Positions 35,987 to 57,014 of a stretch of DNA of 64,000 nt are shown here, piece after piece; position 1 is the stretch's first letter, and each line of letters begins with the position of its first letter. The position numbers and the translations under genes were made by a program. The DNA comes from Bryopsis sp. KO-2023 (lineage: Eukaryota > Chlorophyta > Ulvophyceae > Bryopsidales > Bryopsidaceae). The stretch lies in the NCBI GenBank assembly GCA_030272585.1, contig BSYQ01000001.1, positions 6,634,001 through 6,698,000 on the forward strand. Reading direction: 5' to 3'. The notes beneath the pieces were generated by a model. It made no database searches. It was not told the DNA's origin and was given only the letters and a program-made list of their open reading frames with translations.

Positions 35987-37210
35987 AAAACGCTCCTCCA
36001 AAAAGAATGAGAGAAAGAGTGATTATGTTTTCTGCAGGTTGCCAATTTCGTAAGTATTGATTGTTTATCATTTTTCGATGTTCAGGGCGTTTTTTTTTCT
36101 TCTTTTTCTTCTTTGGTCATGGATTGGGGTTTTTGCTTTTCTTTGGGAGGTGTTTTTTATTCTTGGGGGAAAGGGATTTTATCTTGGAGAGGAGGGTTTT
36201 GTTCGCCACACATTTCTTTGGGTTGGTGTAAAGAAATTTTGACATTCGGCAAATATTATGGCAGAAAACTGGGCAGATGAATGAAAATTGCTGGACTTAC
36301 GCGTGTCCCCGACACGGCATGTCAAACCAGGAGGAGAACACTGGGAAAAATATCATCAATGTCATGATGCTATTTAAAAAGCGTTGCATGGAAACTATAG
36401 CCACACTCCTGCTCAAATTACCGGTCCACTGGTTGAAAAAGCAAAATCAGAATTTGGGTGCAGATATTTCCCAGAATCGCCTTGCTCAAGCAAAATGTGT
36501 AGGAATGAATGCAGAAGTCACACACATGCACTCATTTGCCTTTTTTGTTCGGGTGGGTGGGGGATGGTCTTGCTGGAAACTCCCATTATGGACATGCTCT
36601 ACTGGAACACTCCCAGCCAACTTGGGATCCTGATCCTCCCTACCAGCTGAGCTAAGAACAAAAGAAACTCCACCAAACAAATATGCAGGGAAGAAATCAT
36701 TGTGACCTCCTGTTGCGAACCTGCCAAGATCGGGTGAGGTTCGTTTTGTGGGCTCACATCACTTCATCAGGCTCATTCCCGCTCCAGTTTCAGCTCCTGG
36801 AACATTTGTACGTGTCTGCCCCAGCGTGGATTCATTTCAGCTTCCTGCAGGCCTCCCCTTGAACATTTCACCACCCCCCTGGCTGAAACACATCGATTTG
36901 CAGCTCCATTTTTTGGTCGCCACCGAGTCTCGAAGTGTTCCTTGAGTTATGAGCAACTAGCCCTCCCCAACCCCCACTTTCTGTTCTGTTAAATATGCAC
37001 GTTGGTCGACAAGCTTTGCTCGTTTTTCCGTCGGACAATAGGGGATCAGCTTCCAAGCAACCAGAGAATTTGAACTTTTTTAGCTTCTTCGAGTATTGGC
37101 GACACTTGCACATAGACAAGAGCGTCTGAGCGTTGCGTTTCGAACAGCATCTATTTTCACTCGAGAAGACAAATTTATAGAGGCGAGAAGAAAGCAAGGT
37201 CGTTACAAGA
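35987..37210. other. Intergenic between IF-3 and EFL1
   Basis: No exon, tRNA or other RNA gene recognised. T-rich sequence follows the IF-3 stop (36070-36240), consistent with a 3' UTR. A small perfect hairpin (CGTGTCCCCGACACG) lies at about 36302. Confidence 0.45.
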
Positions 37211-40200
37211 ATGAACGTCGCTGTGGAGGAACTATGCCAGCTGCAGGCAAAACAGGTGTCATAAATTCGTGCTCCATAATTCTATTTCTATTTTCTTCCA
37301 TTGCCATATCATGAGATTTTTGGAACCCATACAAAGTTGCTGCAGATCTGTGGTATCTGTTGAGAATTTTAGATACCTTATTTTCTCACTTTTTTTATCT
37401 TTTCTTGCCTGAAAAAGGATCGTGTGAGGAACATCAGCGTCATGGCGCATGTGGATCATGGGAAGACCACTCTGTCTGACCACTTGATCGCCTCCAATGG
37501 CTTGATCCATCCGAAAGCTGTGGGGGAAGTCAGGTTTCTGGATCACAAAGAGGACGAGCAGCTTCGAGGGATCACCATGAAATCCAGTTCAATTTCGTTG
37601 CTCTATCTGCCTGGAGCTGCCACTTCATCCAAGGTGTGTACTTTTCCTTCGTATAATATATATATGAATCGTTTCTGGATCTCCTCGCATTAAAGATGAC
37701 ATGAAAATATGAAGCGAAAAAATAAGAATGAATTCGGGGGGGGGGGGGGGGGGTGGAGCGGCTTTGAAAAAAACATGTAAAGATGAAGGATGGATGTTTC
37801 TCAGCCAAACTTTTGGAAAAAGTATACAGCCTTTTGTACTTCTCTTTTTTCATGCGATGGTGGCACTGAGGTGTTTTGTGTATGTGGACAGGACCCCAAT
37901 GAGATTTTATCGGCAGAAAGAATTGAGAAAGGGTATTTGATAAATTTGATCGACTCCCCGGGCCACGTCGATTTTTGCAGCGAAGTTTCCACCGCCGCCA
38001 GACTCACGGACGGTTGTTTGGTGGTGGTGGATGCTGTGGAGGGAGTTTGCATCCAAACGCATGCAGTCCTTAGACAAGCATGGGAGGAGAAGGTAACCTT
38101 TCGAATGATATTTCAAATTTCCACACACTTTCAGCAGAATCCGCTTTGGACGGGAATTCTTCCACTTTTCTAACCGATGGGTGCACAAACCAAAGTCAGA
38201 CATTTGCTGCTCCATTCATATGCATACAAAAAAACGAATCGAGTTATGTAAAGAAGCGGAGTCAATCTTAGTCATGGTGGTGTTATGGGTTTTCTTTCCA
38301 GGTGCAACCTTGTCTGGTGATCAACAAAATGGACAGACTGGTTCTGGAACTGGGCGTATCCCCACTGGAAGCATTTGGGCGGCTGCGTCAAATAGTCACT
38401 GATGTAAACATGATCGTGAGTGCCTTCGAGTCTGAACGCTTCATCAGCGAAGCTAATGCTGTGCTCGCCCACGAGGATGCCAAAGAAGCAGCTATGTGAG
38501 TAAACAACATAAACCAATTCGCCCATCCAGTATTTTTTCCTGAATTTTTCAATGTTCATCAGTGCTGTAATTCTTTTCCAGCTCACAGTGGACGCATGAG
38601 GGAGTCATTTTTTGCATTCGATTCTTTCCAGTAGTCTGTGGAGTTCCCCCATGCATGTCTCTCCAGCGTGATTAACTTTATTGCATTCTTAGGTATGCTG
38701 ACCACGATTCGGACGAACTGGAGGAAGACATGGAGGATATGTTCGATCCTTGCAAAGGGAACGTGGTGTTTGGGAGTGCCTATGATGGATGGGCTTTCCG
38801 AATTCAGCAATTCGCTGAAATGTACGCTGCAAAGCAAGGTGCCAGCGCAACCGCTCTTGAGCGAGGCCTGTGGGGGGACTATTTCTTCCAGCCAAAAACA
38901 AAGGCGGTGGTGAAGGGAAAACTCGGGGGCGGTGGGAAAGGGAAGCCCATGTTCGTTCAATTCATTCTTGAACCTATTTGGAATGTAGGTGTTGGTACAA
39001 CCATGTAGGGCTGTTGCTGGATGTCGCATGATTTTCCATGAGTGTGGATGAGAGTTTAGGTGTGGATGGTTTTTAGGCATGGTGGCATAGAGTCCACCTG
39101 AGCACTCAAATTCCAGGCATGGGTGAGCTTTTGTCTGTGATTTGTGATTCGTGTTCCTGTGATTGAGCTGTTGGGGGTGTGTGGATTTTGCAGGCGTACA
39201 GCGTGTGTGCCCCTGGAAGCGATGTGGCAGGTGTTCTTGGAAAAATTGTGAAAGGAAGGAATCTAACCAGGGTCGACGTAACTGCACTCAAGAAGTCAGA
39301 GCCCCACAAAGCTGTGAAGGTGGGTGGAATGGGTTTTTTTTGTTTTTGAGGGGCTGCATCTGATAACTATGGAGGGAAAGTTTCTGGAAACCGAGGGCGT
39401 TTTTTTACCTCGGGATTTCCCATCGAGGTGATTGCCAATATACTGAATTGTGTCTGTGATGCCAAAATTTGTTTCATTGTTTGTTTGTTTTTTTCTGTAG
39501 ACGGTGCTGTCTGCTTGGCTGCCCCTTTCTGAAGCGATATTAGGGATGGTGGTTCGTCATTTGCCCAGTCCCCAGGTAGGATTCTCTTTCGAATTCAGAT
39601 CGCAAAGGCTCAGTTTTGGCAAGGTTCATTGTCGAGGGGTTTTTTACCATGTAGACTTGACACCAACAGGATGCATCGGAGGTGCGCATTTCGAAGTTGA
39701 TGACTTTCCCTCCCAATCAATCCAGCGAAAGTGGGGCCGAGATGGAAATCGTTCAGCGAGCATTGAAAACATCAGATTCCCTTCCTTCTGCACCACTCGT
39801 GATATTTATTTCGAAAATGATGGCCGTTCCTGTGAGCGTTCTACCGAGGTGAAAAAACCGTCTAAACAGACATTCCTGCACGAAAAAAAAGCAAACTGAC
39901 TGTAAAATCCAACTTCACTTTTTCATGGAAGAAGTCAAAAGTGTGACCCAACTCAAATTTATTGACGATATTATTTTGTAAGAAGCAGCTGAGCAAAGCG
40001 AAAAGCAAGTAAAAGCATTCAAACTCTTGTGGTTGCAATGCCAACAAAGCATCCTGTGTGAACTCAGGTCGCCAGGTGATCCGATTCGGGCTGACCCCAA
40101 CAGCGATGAATTCTTGGCATTTGGCCGAGTGTTCAGTGGAATTGCACGGGCTGGCATGGAAGTTCACGTCTTATCCCCAGCATACGACCCCACCAATCCG

Positions 40201-42928
40201 GACGCTCACCGGCAAGTCACCACCCTCGGAAACCTATATCTCATGATGGGACGAGGTCTCGAGAAACTCCAAGTGAGAAAACCCCTTCCCTGTAAAAAAT
40301 TGTCGAGTCTGCCAATCTTTCTTTGTTCACCTCGAGTTCTGCATAGTGTGTGTGTGTTTCTCTATCCCTGATGTGAAATCATAGAGAATTGTACAACAGA
40401 ATTGAACAGTTTTCGCCCATTTTAAAGGCATTGACGAATATGATATTCCGGTGCACTGGATCCAGGTAGTTCCGGCTGGAAACGTTTTCGCCGTAGGGGG
40501 CCTGGGACAATTCATCTCAAAATCTGCAACCATTTCCAGCACTCCGATGTGTCCACCTCTGGCTCCAATGACTTTCCAAAGTTCGGCGATCGTGAGGGTT
40601 GCGGTGGAGCCGGTGATGGCGTCCCAAATGCACATATTGGAGTCTGGATTGACCAAACTTGGAAAAGCAGATCCTTTTGTCGAAGTGGAAGTTTTGGACA
40701 GCGGGGAGCATGTTTTGGGGGCGGCAGGGGAGGTCCATTTGGACACATGTCTAAAGGAGCTCCGAGAGCGATTTGCAAAAATTGAATTGGAGGTGGGAAT
40801 GGTTACGGAGGATCTCTTGGGTGGCTTTTCAGTTTGGCTGATTAAGGAACACTTGCTCGGGTCGCTGCAGAAACAGCGTTAAGAAATCTAGGTGAGAATT
40901 GGATATGATTTGGATGGCTAAGCGAGGAGTTTTTTGTGATAAGGTTTCAGAACCGCTGGTGGCTTTTCGAGAAACGGTCTCCGATCCACAGGAGGCCCCG
41001 GATCGCGGGGTGGAGCGGACAGAAAGAATCATCGAGGCATTCACCCCCACGGGGCTTTGTGGAATAAGAGTGCGTGCTCGACCTGTGATGGGTAAAGCAG
41101 CATCTATTCTGGACAACAATCGGGACTTGTTGATGGCTGCCATCGAAGGGCAAGCAGAAAAACCCACAGAAATCCAAGAAATTGGCGAACAGCTTAAATC
41201 AGTCCTTGCCGATGCCCCAGAGCAAGCCGTATCACAGTTCGAGGTGGAATGATGGTCGACCGGTCCAGAAAAAAAGTTTTCTCTTTTCCCCTGTACATTG
41301 ACATTGTCCGGAAAATTATCATGCCTTACAGAATCCATATGTTTTATTTGTTTTTTGCTCGTTATCTTTCCAATGAATAAACAATTGGTGATATGCAGCG
41401 AGCCTGGGTTCTCGGTCCCAAGCAGTCGGGACCAAATTTGCTTTTGGCCAAGGATACGAGGGATGGAGCCACATCGCTCTTCGATGCCCCTCTGGAGAGT
41501 GTCGTACATCTGGATAAGAAGCAAAGGCGATCCAGGCCTCCGAAACCTCCGATGGGTGTGACTGTCCAAAAACAGAAACCGGAGGAAGCTGAAACCGGGG
41601 AGGAGGAGTTCGAAGAAGAGGAAAAAAGCACGATGAGCAATTTCTCCATTCAGGTGAGGTCATCGATCCCTGTGCCGTTTGGTGATATCCAGTGTCGATG
41701 CAACTTATTTGTGGAAATGATGATGTTCCGAGACTCACTTTTTTTCCAACCCTCTGTACTAACAATTGCTAGATTCCGAAGCAAGAAATGGACTTGGAGT
41801 TCAGACACCCTGAAGCAGCTGTTACTCTGGGCTTCTCGGCTGAGATGCACGACCCTTTCCATGACAAGATCCCTCCTCACATGCACCGGGCTGCCGACAG
41901 CATAAAATCAGGAATCTGTGCTGGATTTCAGCATGCAACCTCGGCTGGACCGCTGTGCATGGAACCCATGTGGGGTGTTGCGTTTGAGGTGGAGGCCAAA
42001 TTGTTTTACCCGATCAGAAACGGTGCCGAAGAGGAAACGAGACTGGATCTGGGGGAGGATGTGTATGGGCCTTTCTTTGGTCAGGTGAAATTACCGAAAG
42101 GATAATTTAGAAAGGGTTGAATTATAGGAGGTGGTTTTGTTTTTTTGATCGTGCTGGCCTTTCTTTTTATGATCTGTGTTGCATTTACTGTGATCCATGC
42201 CCACATCAGGTGATGACGGTGGTCAGCATGGCTTGTCGTCGGGCTTTATTGGAAAGCGATCCTCGGCTGGTGGAAGCAATGTATCTGTGTGAGGTTTCTT
42301 CGGCCTCAGAATCCCTCTCTGGAGTGTATGCTGTGCTATCCAGGCGGCGATCGAGAATTTTGAGGGAGGAAATGAGGGAAGGCTCGGATTTGTTCACAGT
42401 GCTGGCGTATTTACCAGTGGAAGCATCGTTTGGACTTGCCGACGAATTGAGGAAGAAAACAAGCGGGGCAGCGAGTGCCAGTTTGTTGCTCAGTCATTGG
42501 GAGCGGTTGCAGGTTGGGGAAAAACACTCGAAACAACTTCGATGGTTCACCAATCTGACTAATTAGTGTGTGACATGCACCCCTGCGCCCCTCGTTTGGT
42601 GAAGATGTGTGTTTTTGTTTGAGTTTTTGTGTGAATCCAAGCATGTTTGTGTGTTTTTGACGCTGTAAACGACAGGTAATGTCAGTGTTCTGATCTCTCT
42701 CTGTTCAACTGGCTAAAGAGTGCTGCTGTCTATCCATGCCAGGTGGACCCTTTCTTTGTCCCCATCACCGAGGAGGAGCGAGAAGAATTTGGGGAGGCGG
42801 TCGGCACCGTCGTGCCCAACTTAGCAAGGACTCTGATAGATAGGGTTCGAAAAAGGAAGGGCCTTCCGGTGGAAGAAAAAGTAGTGGAGAGCGCAACCAA
42901 GCAACGAACCAGGGCCAGAAAAGTTTGA
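37211..42928 (+). CDS. EFL1: Elongation factor-like GTPase 1 (EFL1/Ria1), 60S subunit maturation
   Basis: EFL1 works with SBDS in the cytoplasm to release eIF6 from nascent 60S subunits. Fifteen exons join in phase to 1071 residues: 37211..37255, 37418..37633, 37892..38092, 38302..38495, 38693..38984, 39194..39319, 39501..39575, 39670..39848, 40068..40272, 40466..40792, 40944..41243, 41399..41653, 41773..42084, 42210..42512, 42743..42928. GTPase motifs: [14 protein letters not shown] (G1), RGITMKSS (G2), DSPGHVDF (G3), VINKMDRL (G4). The family-typical [11 protein letters not shown]...[12 protein letters not shown] block follows, then EF-2-like domains including [14 protein letters not shown] charged insertion ([10 protein letters not shown]...[10 protein letters not shown]) precedes the C-terminal domains. 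Length matches yeast and human EFL1 (about 1110). EF-2 is excluded by the insertions and the missing diphthamide loop. Confidence 0.95.
37736..37754. repeat. Poly-G run, 19 G
   Basis: An uninterrupted G tract in the second EFL1 intron. Possible quadruplex-forming or assembly-sensitive site. Confidence 0.9.
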
Positions 42929-43534
42929 GTTTCAAGCATTTGTTGTTTTAAAATATTTGGGGGGGGGGGTGTCTTTTTCTAGATGTACTTGGGGTTTGTA
43001 AAGGATCACCTGCCCTGAAGGAACAAGTGTTGAACAGTACTTCTTTGAAGTTGGTATAGAAATTAACATATAAACAATCGATTGTTGGCCGAGGCCGGGG
43101 TACAACACACTCTTCAACACCAAGGCTAAGCCTTAAGAGGACTTACAAAGCTTGCAACTCATAAACCACAGCACAAATATATATTCCCATATCCATGCGT
43201 ACTGACTGTCCCGCTTCTCGGCCATACATCCTTTTCCGTACTTCTTCTCCCTCACTCATCTCCCTTCACACTCATTCTTAACCCTCCTTTTCTACAGTTG
43301 GAACCATTCTGGTTCAAATTACTTGAAAATGTCAACTTCAAAATAATACACTGTCTCCACCGTCACATCAACCTTACACCCAATCCAGTCAACCTGACAG
43401 AAAGTGAATCACCCTTCATTCTGACAGGAACACTCCTGACCACCCACACGTCTGAGTAAACCAACACAAGATCAAAACTGAAACACAAGATCAAAACTGG
43501 CCCGACAACACAAGAGAAAAAGAAATGAAGCCAA
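42929..43534. other. Convergent intergenic, EFL1 side
   Basis: Downstream of the EFL1 stop, up to the inverted dispersed repeat. No gene recognised. A GGGGGGGGGG run lies at 42960. Confidence 0.4.
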
Positions 43535-44192
43535 CAGCATAAAGACGTCGCATGGAGTCGTCACCGAGGCCCGCTATTTCGCATAGAATTGTACACAGTT
43601 CTTTTCTTTCTTGAGTTTGGTGCACGAATCGTAGAAATATAATCGATTGAGGAAAGCCAAGAGAAAAAATTCCCATCAGAGGAGCCCTTTTGGATTCATC
43701 GGTTGCCGTCCACCTTTCCAGATGTCGACTTTTGAAGGTTATACCCCCTACCACGTGTACCAGACGATCTACCGCTAATTATGATCATCCGTACTGCTCA
43801 CTGTCATCATCTGGGAGATTACTGATTCGGCGAACTGTGAAGACCATATTCTGATCAACTACAGTCGTTGTCCTCAATGCAATACTGGCCTATGTCGCAA
43901 AAAAGCTTTTCAACTGAAATCAAGTTGGGTCGACAAAACTCCAGTTATTAGTGACTGGATTTTGAATCACCCTTTCTGGTGGCGGTTCTTGTTGCAAGCG
44001 CGCGACTGCTGGAGTCAAAGAACCGGGAGGGGAAGGCTCCTGAAGCTTCAAGCGATAACGAGTCAGAGGAGCTGCCAAGGGGCTGTAGAGCACTACCGAT
44101 CCAACTGCGTGTTCTCGTTTTGGGTTCTCGAGAGAAGAACGAGTGCGTGTTCCAAACACACAAAGTTTTGCTGCGCAGCGTTTAGGTTGTGA
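43535..44192 (-). repeat. Dispersed repeat, copy 2 (inverted)
   Basis: The reverse complement matches 6690-7349. The minus-strand frame from ATG 44303 to the stop at 43920 is open for 127 codons and ends in the shared NPVTNNWSFVDPT. Its first ~37 codons lie outside the homologous segment. The 390 bp after the stop are also conserved, so conservation is not limited to the frame. Located in the convergent intergenic space between EFL1 and SMC3. Confidence 0.8.
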
Positions 44193-44771
44193 GCAGTTAT
44201 AGCAAGGGCCCCTTAAAAGACGAGTTTGGTGCCCCGAAGATCTTTCGCCGAAAGATTCCACAGGCACAACGTAACACACAGAGTCGCAACACAATACAAC
44301 CAAAGCGATAAAATGACAAAGTCAGTGTCAACTGGGCTTACACAGCCCGTCAATCCAATAAACAATGGTCAACCAATCATCCCCATCAATACAATTTAAT
44401 CATTCACAATCAATCAAGCAAGGAAGCGGAAATCGATGGATTTTGATAACAACGAATTATTGTTTGTTGTTTGAGTTGTGGTGATCTCCAGAAAAACGAT
44501 GCAACTTCAATCAAGGAAAGTCAAGGGACTGTTCCTTTTTCTCTGAATTCCTGTTCGACCATCTTTTGGAAGTGGTGTGGTGTGGTGTGGCAGAGGTATC
44601 TTTTTTTTTCGAAACTTTTCCACACTGCAAAAGCATCACAATATGAGTCATAACGAACAAATGCTACCGAATTGCACTAGAAATCCCCCAAGAACGAACA
44701 CTTTCTGCTAAGAACAGGAGGGAAGAAAAGGAAACAAACCCCCCCACTAAAAACACATCAACCAAAACAAA
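44193..44771. other. Intergenic, SMC3 3' side
   Basis: No gene recognised. Contains a short (TGGTG)n tract near 44575-44590. Likely SMC3 3' UTR and spacer. Confidence 0.4.
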
Positions 44772-52784
<8,013 letters not shown>

Positions 52785-53980
52785 AGTTAAATCAACGCCG
52801 CTAGAGCGTCGCTGTCACAGGTCCGATCGTATCCAGCGCCTAGCTCGCAAGAAACTTGCGTGGATACGGAACAGCGACGACTGGAGGCAGAAGAGAGTTT
52901 CTCCTCCCCAGACAAGTTACGTGCGCGTTACCTAATACTGGACTTGCCACGAATCCAGTACTTACACCCCCCCCATTTTTTCTTTCCGCCCACCAGGGTG
53001 TGCGATTGCAGTACTCGAAGAGAAAAGCATGCCTGGCTGAAAATTTTTCTGGCTTCCGAACATTGCAAGTCTTGATTTGGTGCTTTTGAAGGTGGGGAAG
53101 GAAAAGGCAACAAGAAAAACAAGGATGAGAAGGGGGGGGAGGTAGGGAAAGACTCTGGGATGGCTGGACCATGGGGGCAAGATCGTGCATGCAGTACTGG
53201 GTTGCTTTTCTTTGGACTTTTCCATTGTTTGAAATTAATTCTTCTCAGAATGGAAATGGGTTCCCAACGAATGCGGGTTTGGAAGTCTCTCAGCCTGTTA
53301 CAAATGTAACTTTTGTGGCATTTCTTCTGTGGTGAAAAAAGAGAGTCGGGAATAGATAGGGGAGTAAATGAGATGAATTGGGACGCGAGGGTATTTGCGG
53401 CTGAACGGCCGAGTTGTGGTGATGGGAGAAAACTTGTGGTGAATCTGTGTTGTGGAGTTGTGGCTGGGAATTCGGGAAGAGACAAGGGAACGATATTTAG
53501 GGGAACTGTTATTCTTGTAAGGAGGCCTTATTTGCTTTGAGTTAACGGAGCGACTTGTCTGCGAACGTTTCGTTTCAGTGTATCAAACAGTTTGTGAAAA
53601 CTTTATTCCACACTTCACAATTTTCATGCATCGCATTTCAATAAAGTGTGACACTCTCTCACACTTTTTCCTTGCTGAAGAAGGGCAAATTGCTGAGAAA
53701 AGACATATTTCTGACTTCGATGGCTTCCTTATTCCATAGTTAATCCGATTCTATCCACCAAAAGACGACTATTGGTAAGTTTGACGAAACCATTGGATGA
53801 GATTTACATGGGATTGGGGTAAGCTGGTGACACCCTCCCCATCTAGAAAATAAGATCAATGTCAAGAGTGGGGTGGGTGATGCTTTGGTTTGTTCCAGTT
53901 GAAACTCTGGTAATGTTTATTTGGTTAGGTCTGGTCTTGCTGCTTCGCCACTTCCACTAAGCCGTGGACCAAGTCTTTCG
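52785..53980. other. SMC3 upstream region, no gene recognised
   Basis: The 5' flank of SMC3 plus spacer to the next minus-strand gene. Frames on both strands look non-coding. A short hairpin (AAGTGTGA...TCACACTT) lies near 53644-53668. Confidence 0.45.
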
Positions 53981-53982
53981 GA

Positions 53983-55101
53983 TCATCGCCCCCCTCCCGC
54001 CTGCATCACAACAGTCAGTCCTTCCGTTGAAAAAAAACAAAAAAACACGGAATGCACAAAGGATGGATACGTTGGGTTGTGTGTTGAGGTAACCCAGAAT
54101 CTTCCAACACACCATAAAACTATGGGAAAATCCAGGCGCTTAGGTCGTTGCAGACCCATCATGCCTTCTTCATAGTCCACTCCATGCAACTGGGAAATCA
54201 GTTTTCTTGCACCGAATTGCGTCTGTCCGTTGGTGCGAAACAATGCAGAGCCCCCCATCAAGAGGCCAGACACCTGCAGCAACCCTTCTGATATATATCA
54301 TTTGAACGATTTGTGGGATGAATTGCAAAAATCCAGCTTGTTCATGTCAACCAGTTTCTTTCCGGGTTCAAAACATGGATAAAGCTGAAGCTGGTGGATT
54401 CTGAAGGAGTGAGAAAATCACAGACCTCATGCTCTTCCACAAGTTGCTGCAACCGCTCAGGACTCAGCATGTCCCCAGAACTGCGAAAATGTCACACACA
54501 AGTTTTTCACAACTCCCTCCCCACCACCCCAGCTGAACCAATTTCACAGGAAAATTCTGTAGAATTTCTTTTTTTGTGAGAGAGGAGTAGTTTTGGAGTC
54601 GAAAGGGACGATCTCAAATTGAATGATCCACCATAGTCAATTTTTTCTGCATGTGGCTTACTTCACAACCCGGAGGTCTTCACCTTGTGCTGTGGCGACC
54701 GCGACTTCCGTGCTGGTCGGGGTCAGACACAACGCCATGACCTTGTTCGATGGTGTTAATCTAGCCACCAATCGTTGAGCGCTCAACAGAACCATCCCTG
54801 TAGGTTGGGCAATGCGCAAGGACGTTTGATTTTGCAACAAGAGAGCGTTTTGACATGGAAGGCCATTCATGGTCAGACATGTCCGAAAATCAAATGAAAT
54901 GGAGAAGGGGTCATTAGTCAGACATGCTTGGGTTGTGCAAAAGGTTGCAAGACCCATTGTTGCTACTGTGGAAAGGAAAGCCTGGTTGGCAAGTCTCTTT
55001 TCTGGTGCAACTCTCTGAGATGCCTCATATTTTTTTCCTCTCCATAATTCTGCAAAGGTTTGGATGGGTTTCGCTCCAGATATTTGTGGAAGGAAAGGCA
55101 C
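53983..55101 (-). CDS. Unrecognised protein, possibly beta-propeller-like (approximate limits)
   Basis: Three blocks on the minus strand look coding and join in phase. Block 1, roughly 54868..54659, contains LVARLTPSNKVMALCLTPTS and TEVAVATAQGEDLRVVK, and ends at a GTAAGC donor. Block 2, about 54480..54425, encodes NSGDMLSPERLQQLVEEHE after a CGCAG acceptor. Block 3, from about 54276, encodes VSGLLMGGSALFRTNGQTQF followed by GARKLISQLHGVDYEEGMMG. The alternating hydrophobic strands of block 1 (LCLTPTSTEVAVATA) look like a WD40/propeller blade, but no family was recognised. The start is unknown: an open frame begins at ATG 55101, though its first part may be intron, and ATG 54868 is another candidate. 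The 3' end is also uncertain, with the first in-frame stop at 53983. Confidence 0.4.
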
Positions 55102-55699
55102 AGCTCCACATTTGGTCCCCTACATGTGTGCATGTCTAATACACATACTCATTGCATTTGTTCTATTTATTTTTCTCTCTGTCCTTTCATATTTTGTTTT
55201 ACACTCCCCTCCTGGTAAACACGTTTGCAACAAGTTGTATTCGGATGCCCCCCCCCCCCCAACACAAACCCACCTGCACGCGCAAGAACATTCGGGACAG
55301 AAAGAAACGACATTCATTACACAGCAACTCAACCATTCAAACTGATTGTACAATGGAACAAGGGTCTCGGTAGAAATACAGCACAGCCCCACCTGGTAGG
55401 TACATGCCCACAGACCCCCCAACCAAAATTCTGGGTCCTGAACAAACCTAATGTACACCAAACACAGTCACAAAACACAACAGAAACCTAATCTACAATT
55501 AACAGAGCATGCCTAGCACACTGCAAGGACAACTGAATTCGGACCTCCACCGACAGAAACAAACGACAGCTTTCACTCTCCCCCAAAACTCTTTCCAGCT
55601 ACCTGGAAGGAGGGTCTTTCGCAAGGAATAGGAAAATCCTCTTCTAAAAATGATTTAGGAAAAAAAAAGGGAAACTTCTCAAAAGGCACATCATAAGCA
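55102..55699. other. Region between unrecognised gene and PurU
   Basis: PurU 3' flank and possibly the first exon of the unrecognised minus-strand gene. Nothing else identified. A C11 run lies near 55250. Confidence 0.35.
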
Positions 55700-57014
55700 T
55701 CAGTCTTCGAACACAACAGTTCTATTCTCGTGCACCAAAATCCTGTCATCCAGATGCCACCGGACGGCCCGTGCCAGAACCAATCTCTCTAGATCCCTTC
55801 CTTTGCGAATCATATCTTTCACAGAATCCCGGTGGGTGATTCTTGTGACGTCTTGTTCGATAATCGGACCGCAATCGAGGTCGCTCGTAGCATAGTGTGC
55901 TGTGGCTCCTATGATCTTGACACCTCTTTCTTGGGCGCGATGATACGGCTTGGCCCCCTCAAATGCAGGGAGAAAGCTGTGGTGAATGTTGATGGTGTGA
56001 CGCCAGTGAGATGCACAGAATTCTGGGCTCAAAATTTGCATGTACCTACAGAAGATACAGTCCATAGCTTCTTTTACCACAAACAAGAACAGTGCCGACA
56101 TGAATGCTGCATTTTTCAATTCAGATTGAAAACCAACCGATCCCTATTTTTGTGCCTCAAGTGTTTGCACATTTCTCCTTTGTGGTGGGGTGTTTTTTTT
56201 CCCTGATTGTGCACCCCTAGAAGAACACCATGGCGGGGGTGGCTCACCTTGCCAGCACAATGAGGTCTGCATTGGCATCTTTGAGAATTTCCTCGATTTG
56301 CATTTCGTGCTCCTCTTTTTTACCCTTTCCCGCGGGGACGAATCGAAAATCCACCCCGAAAGTCGTCGCGACCTCTTCCAAGTCCGCATGGTTGCTGATG
56401 ACCACGGGAATGTCGCAATTCAGGTCACCCGCTTTGTGTCGCACCAACAAGTCGAACAAACAGTGGTCGTACTTGCTGACGAGCACAGCCAGCTGTTTCC
56501 TTTTCAACCCGTAACAGATCTGCCACTCCATCCCGTATTTCCCCGCGAGCTCGGCTATGCAGTTCTCCAGCACTTGCAAGTTTCCGGTGCCTACCGTGAG
56601 GTCGCTGTAGTCGAAATGCACCCTTTGGAAAAACGTGTTCGAGTCGCGCTCGGTGTACTGATCGGATTGGAGGATGTTGCAGCTTAAACCCGACAGCAAT
56701 TGTGCCAGCGCCGCCACCACGCCCTTTCTGTCGCAGCACTGGACCAGAAGGGTGGCCTGATATGGAGAGGTATCGATATCAAGGTGTTGGAGTTGACACT
56801 CGTCAGCGGTGACGGTCGCTGCGTTCGAAAAACGCTTGGTAGCTGCTGCTAGCTCCCATTTCGATCTTTTGGCGAGCGGCACCCCAGAACAGTTATCCGT
56901 AACTGGACGAGCGAGTGGAGCGCTCCGCACCAAACCGGATGCGTGGGTTGTCCTTGAGATTACCGGGACGTGCGAGAAACCAGCTGCAACTCGTGACTTC
57001 ATCGTTTTTACCAA
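55700..57014 (-). CDS. purU: Formyltetrahydrofolate deformylase (PurU), organelle-targeted
   Basis: PurU hydrolyses 10-formyl-THF to formate and THF; in plants the enzymes are mitochondrial and support photorespiration by keeping the folate pool in balance. Two exons (57014..56248 and 56045..55700) join in phase (AG+G giving Arg) to 370 residues. Residues 1-80 lack a conserved domain and are rich in Ser, Arg, Ala and Lys, like a presequence; bacterial PurU is about 280 residues. An ACT domain follows ([20 protein letters not shown] and [12 protein letters not shown]), then the formyltransferase-type catalytic domain: [48 protein letters not shown] with the catalytic His, and [20 protein letters not shown] with the catalytic Asp. 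The protein ends TVVFED. Confidence 0.95.
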
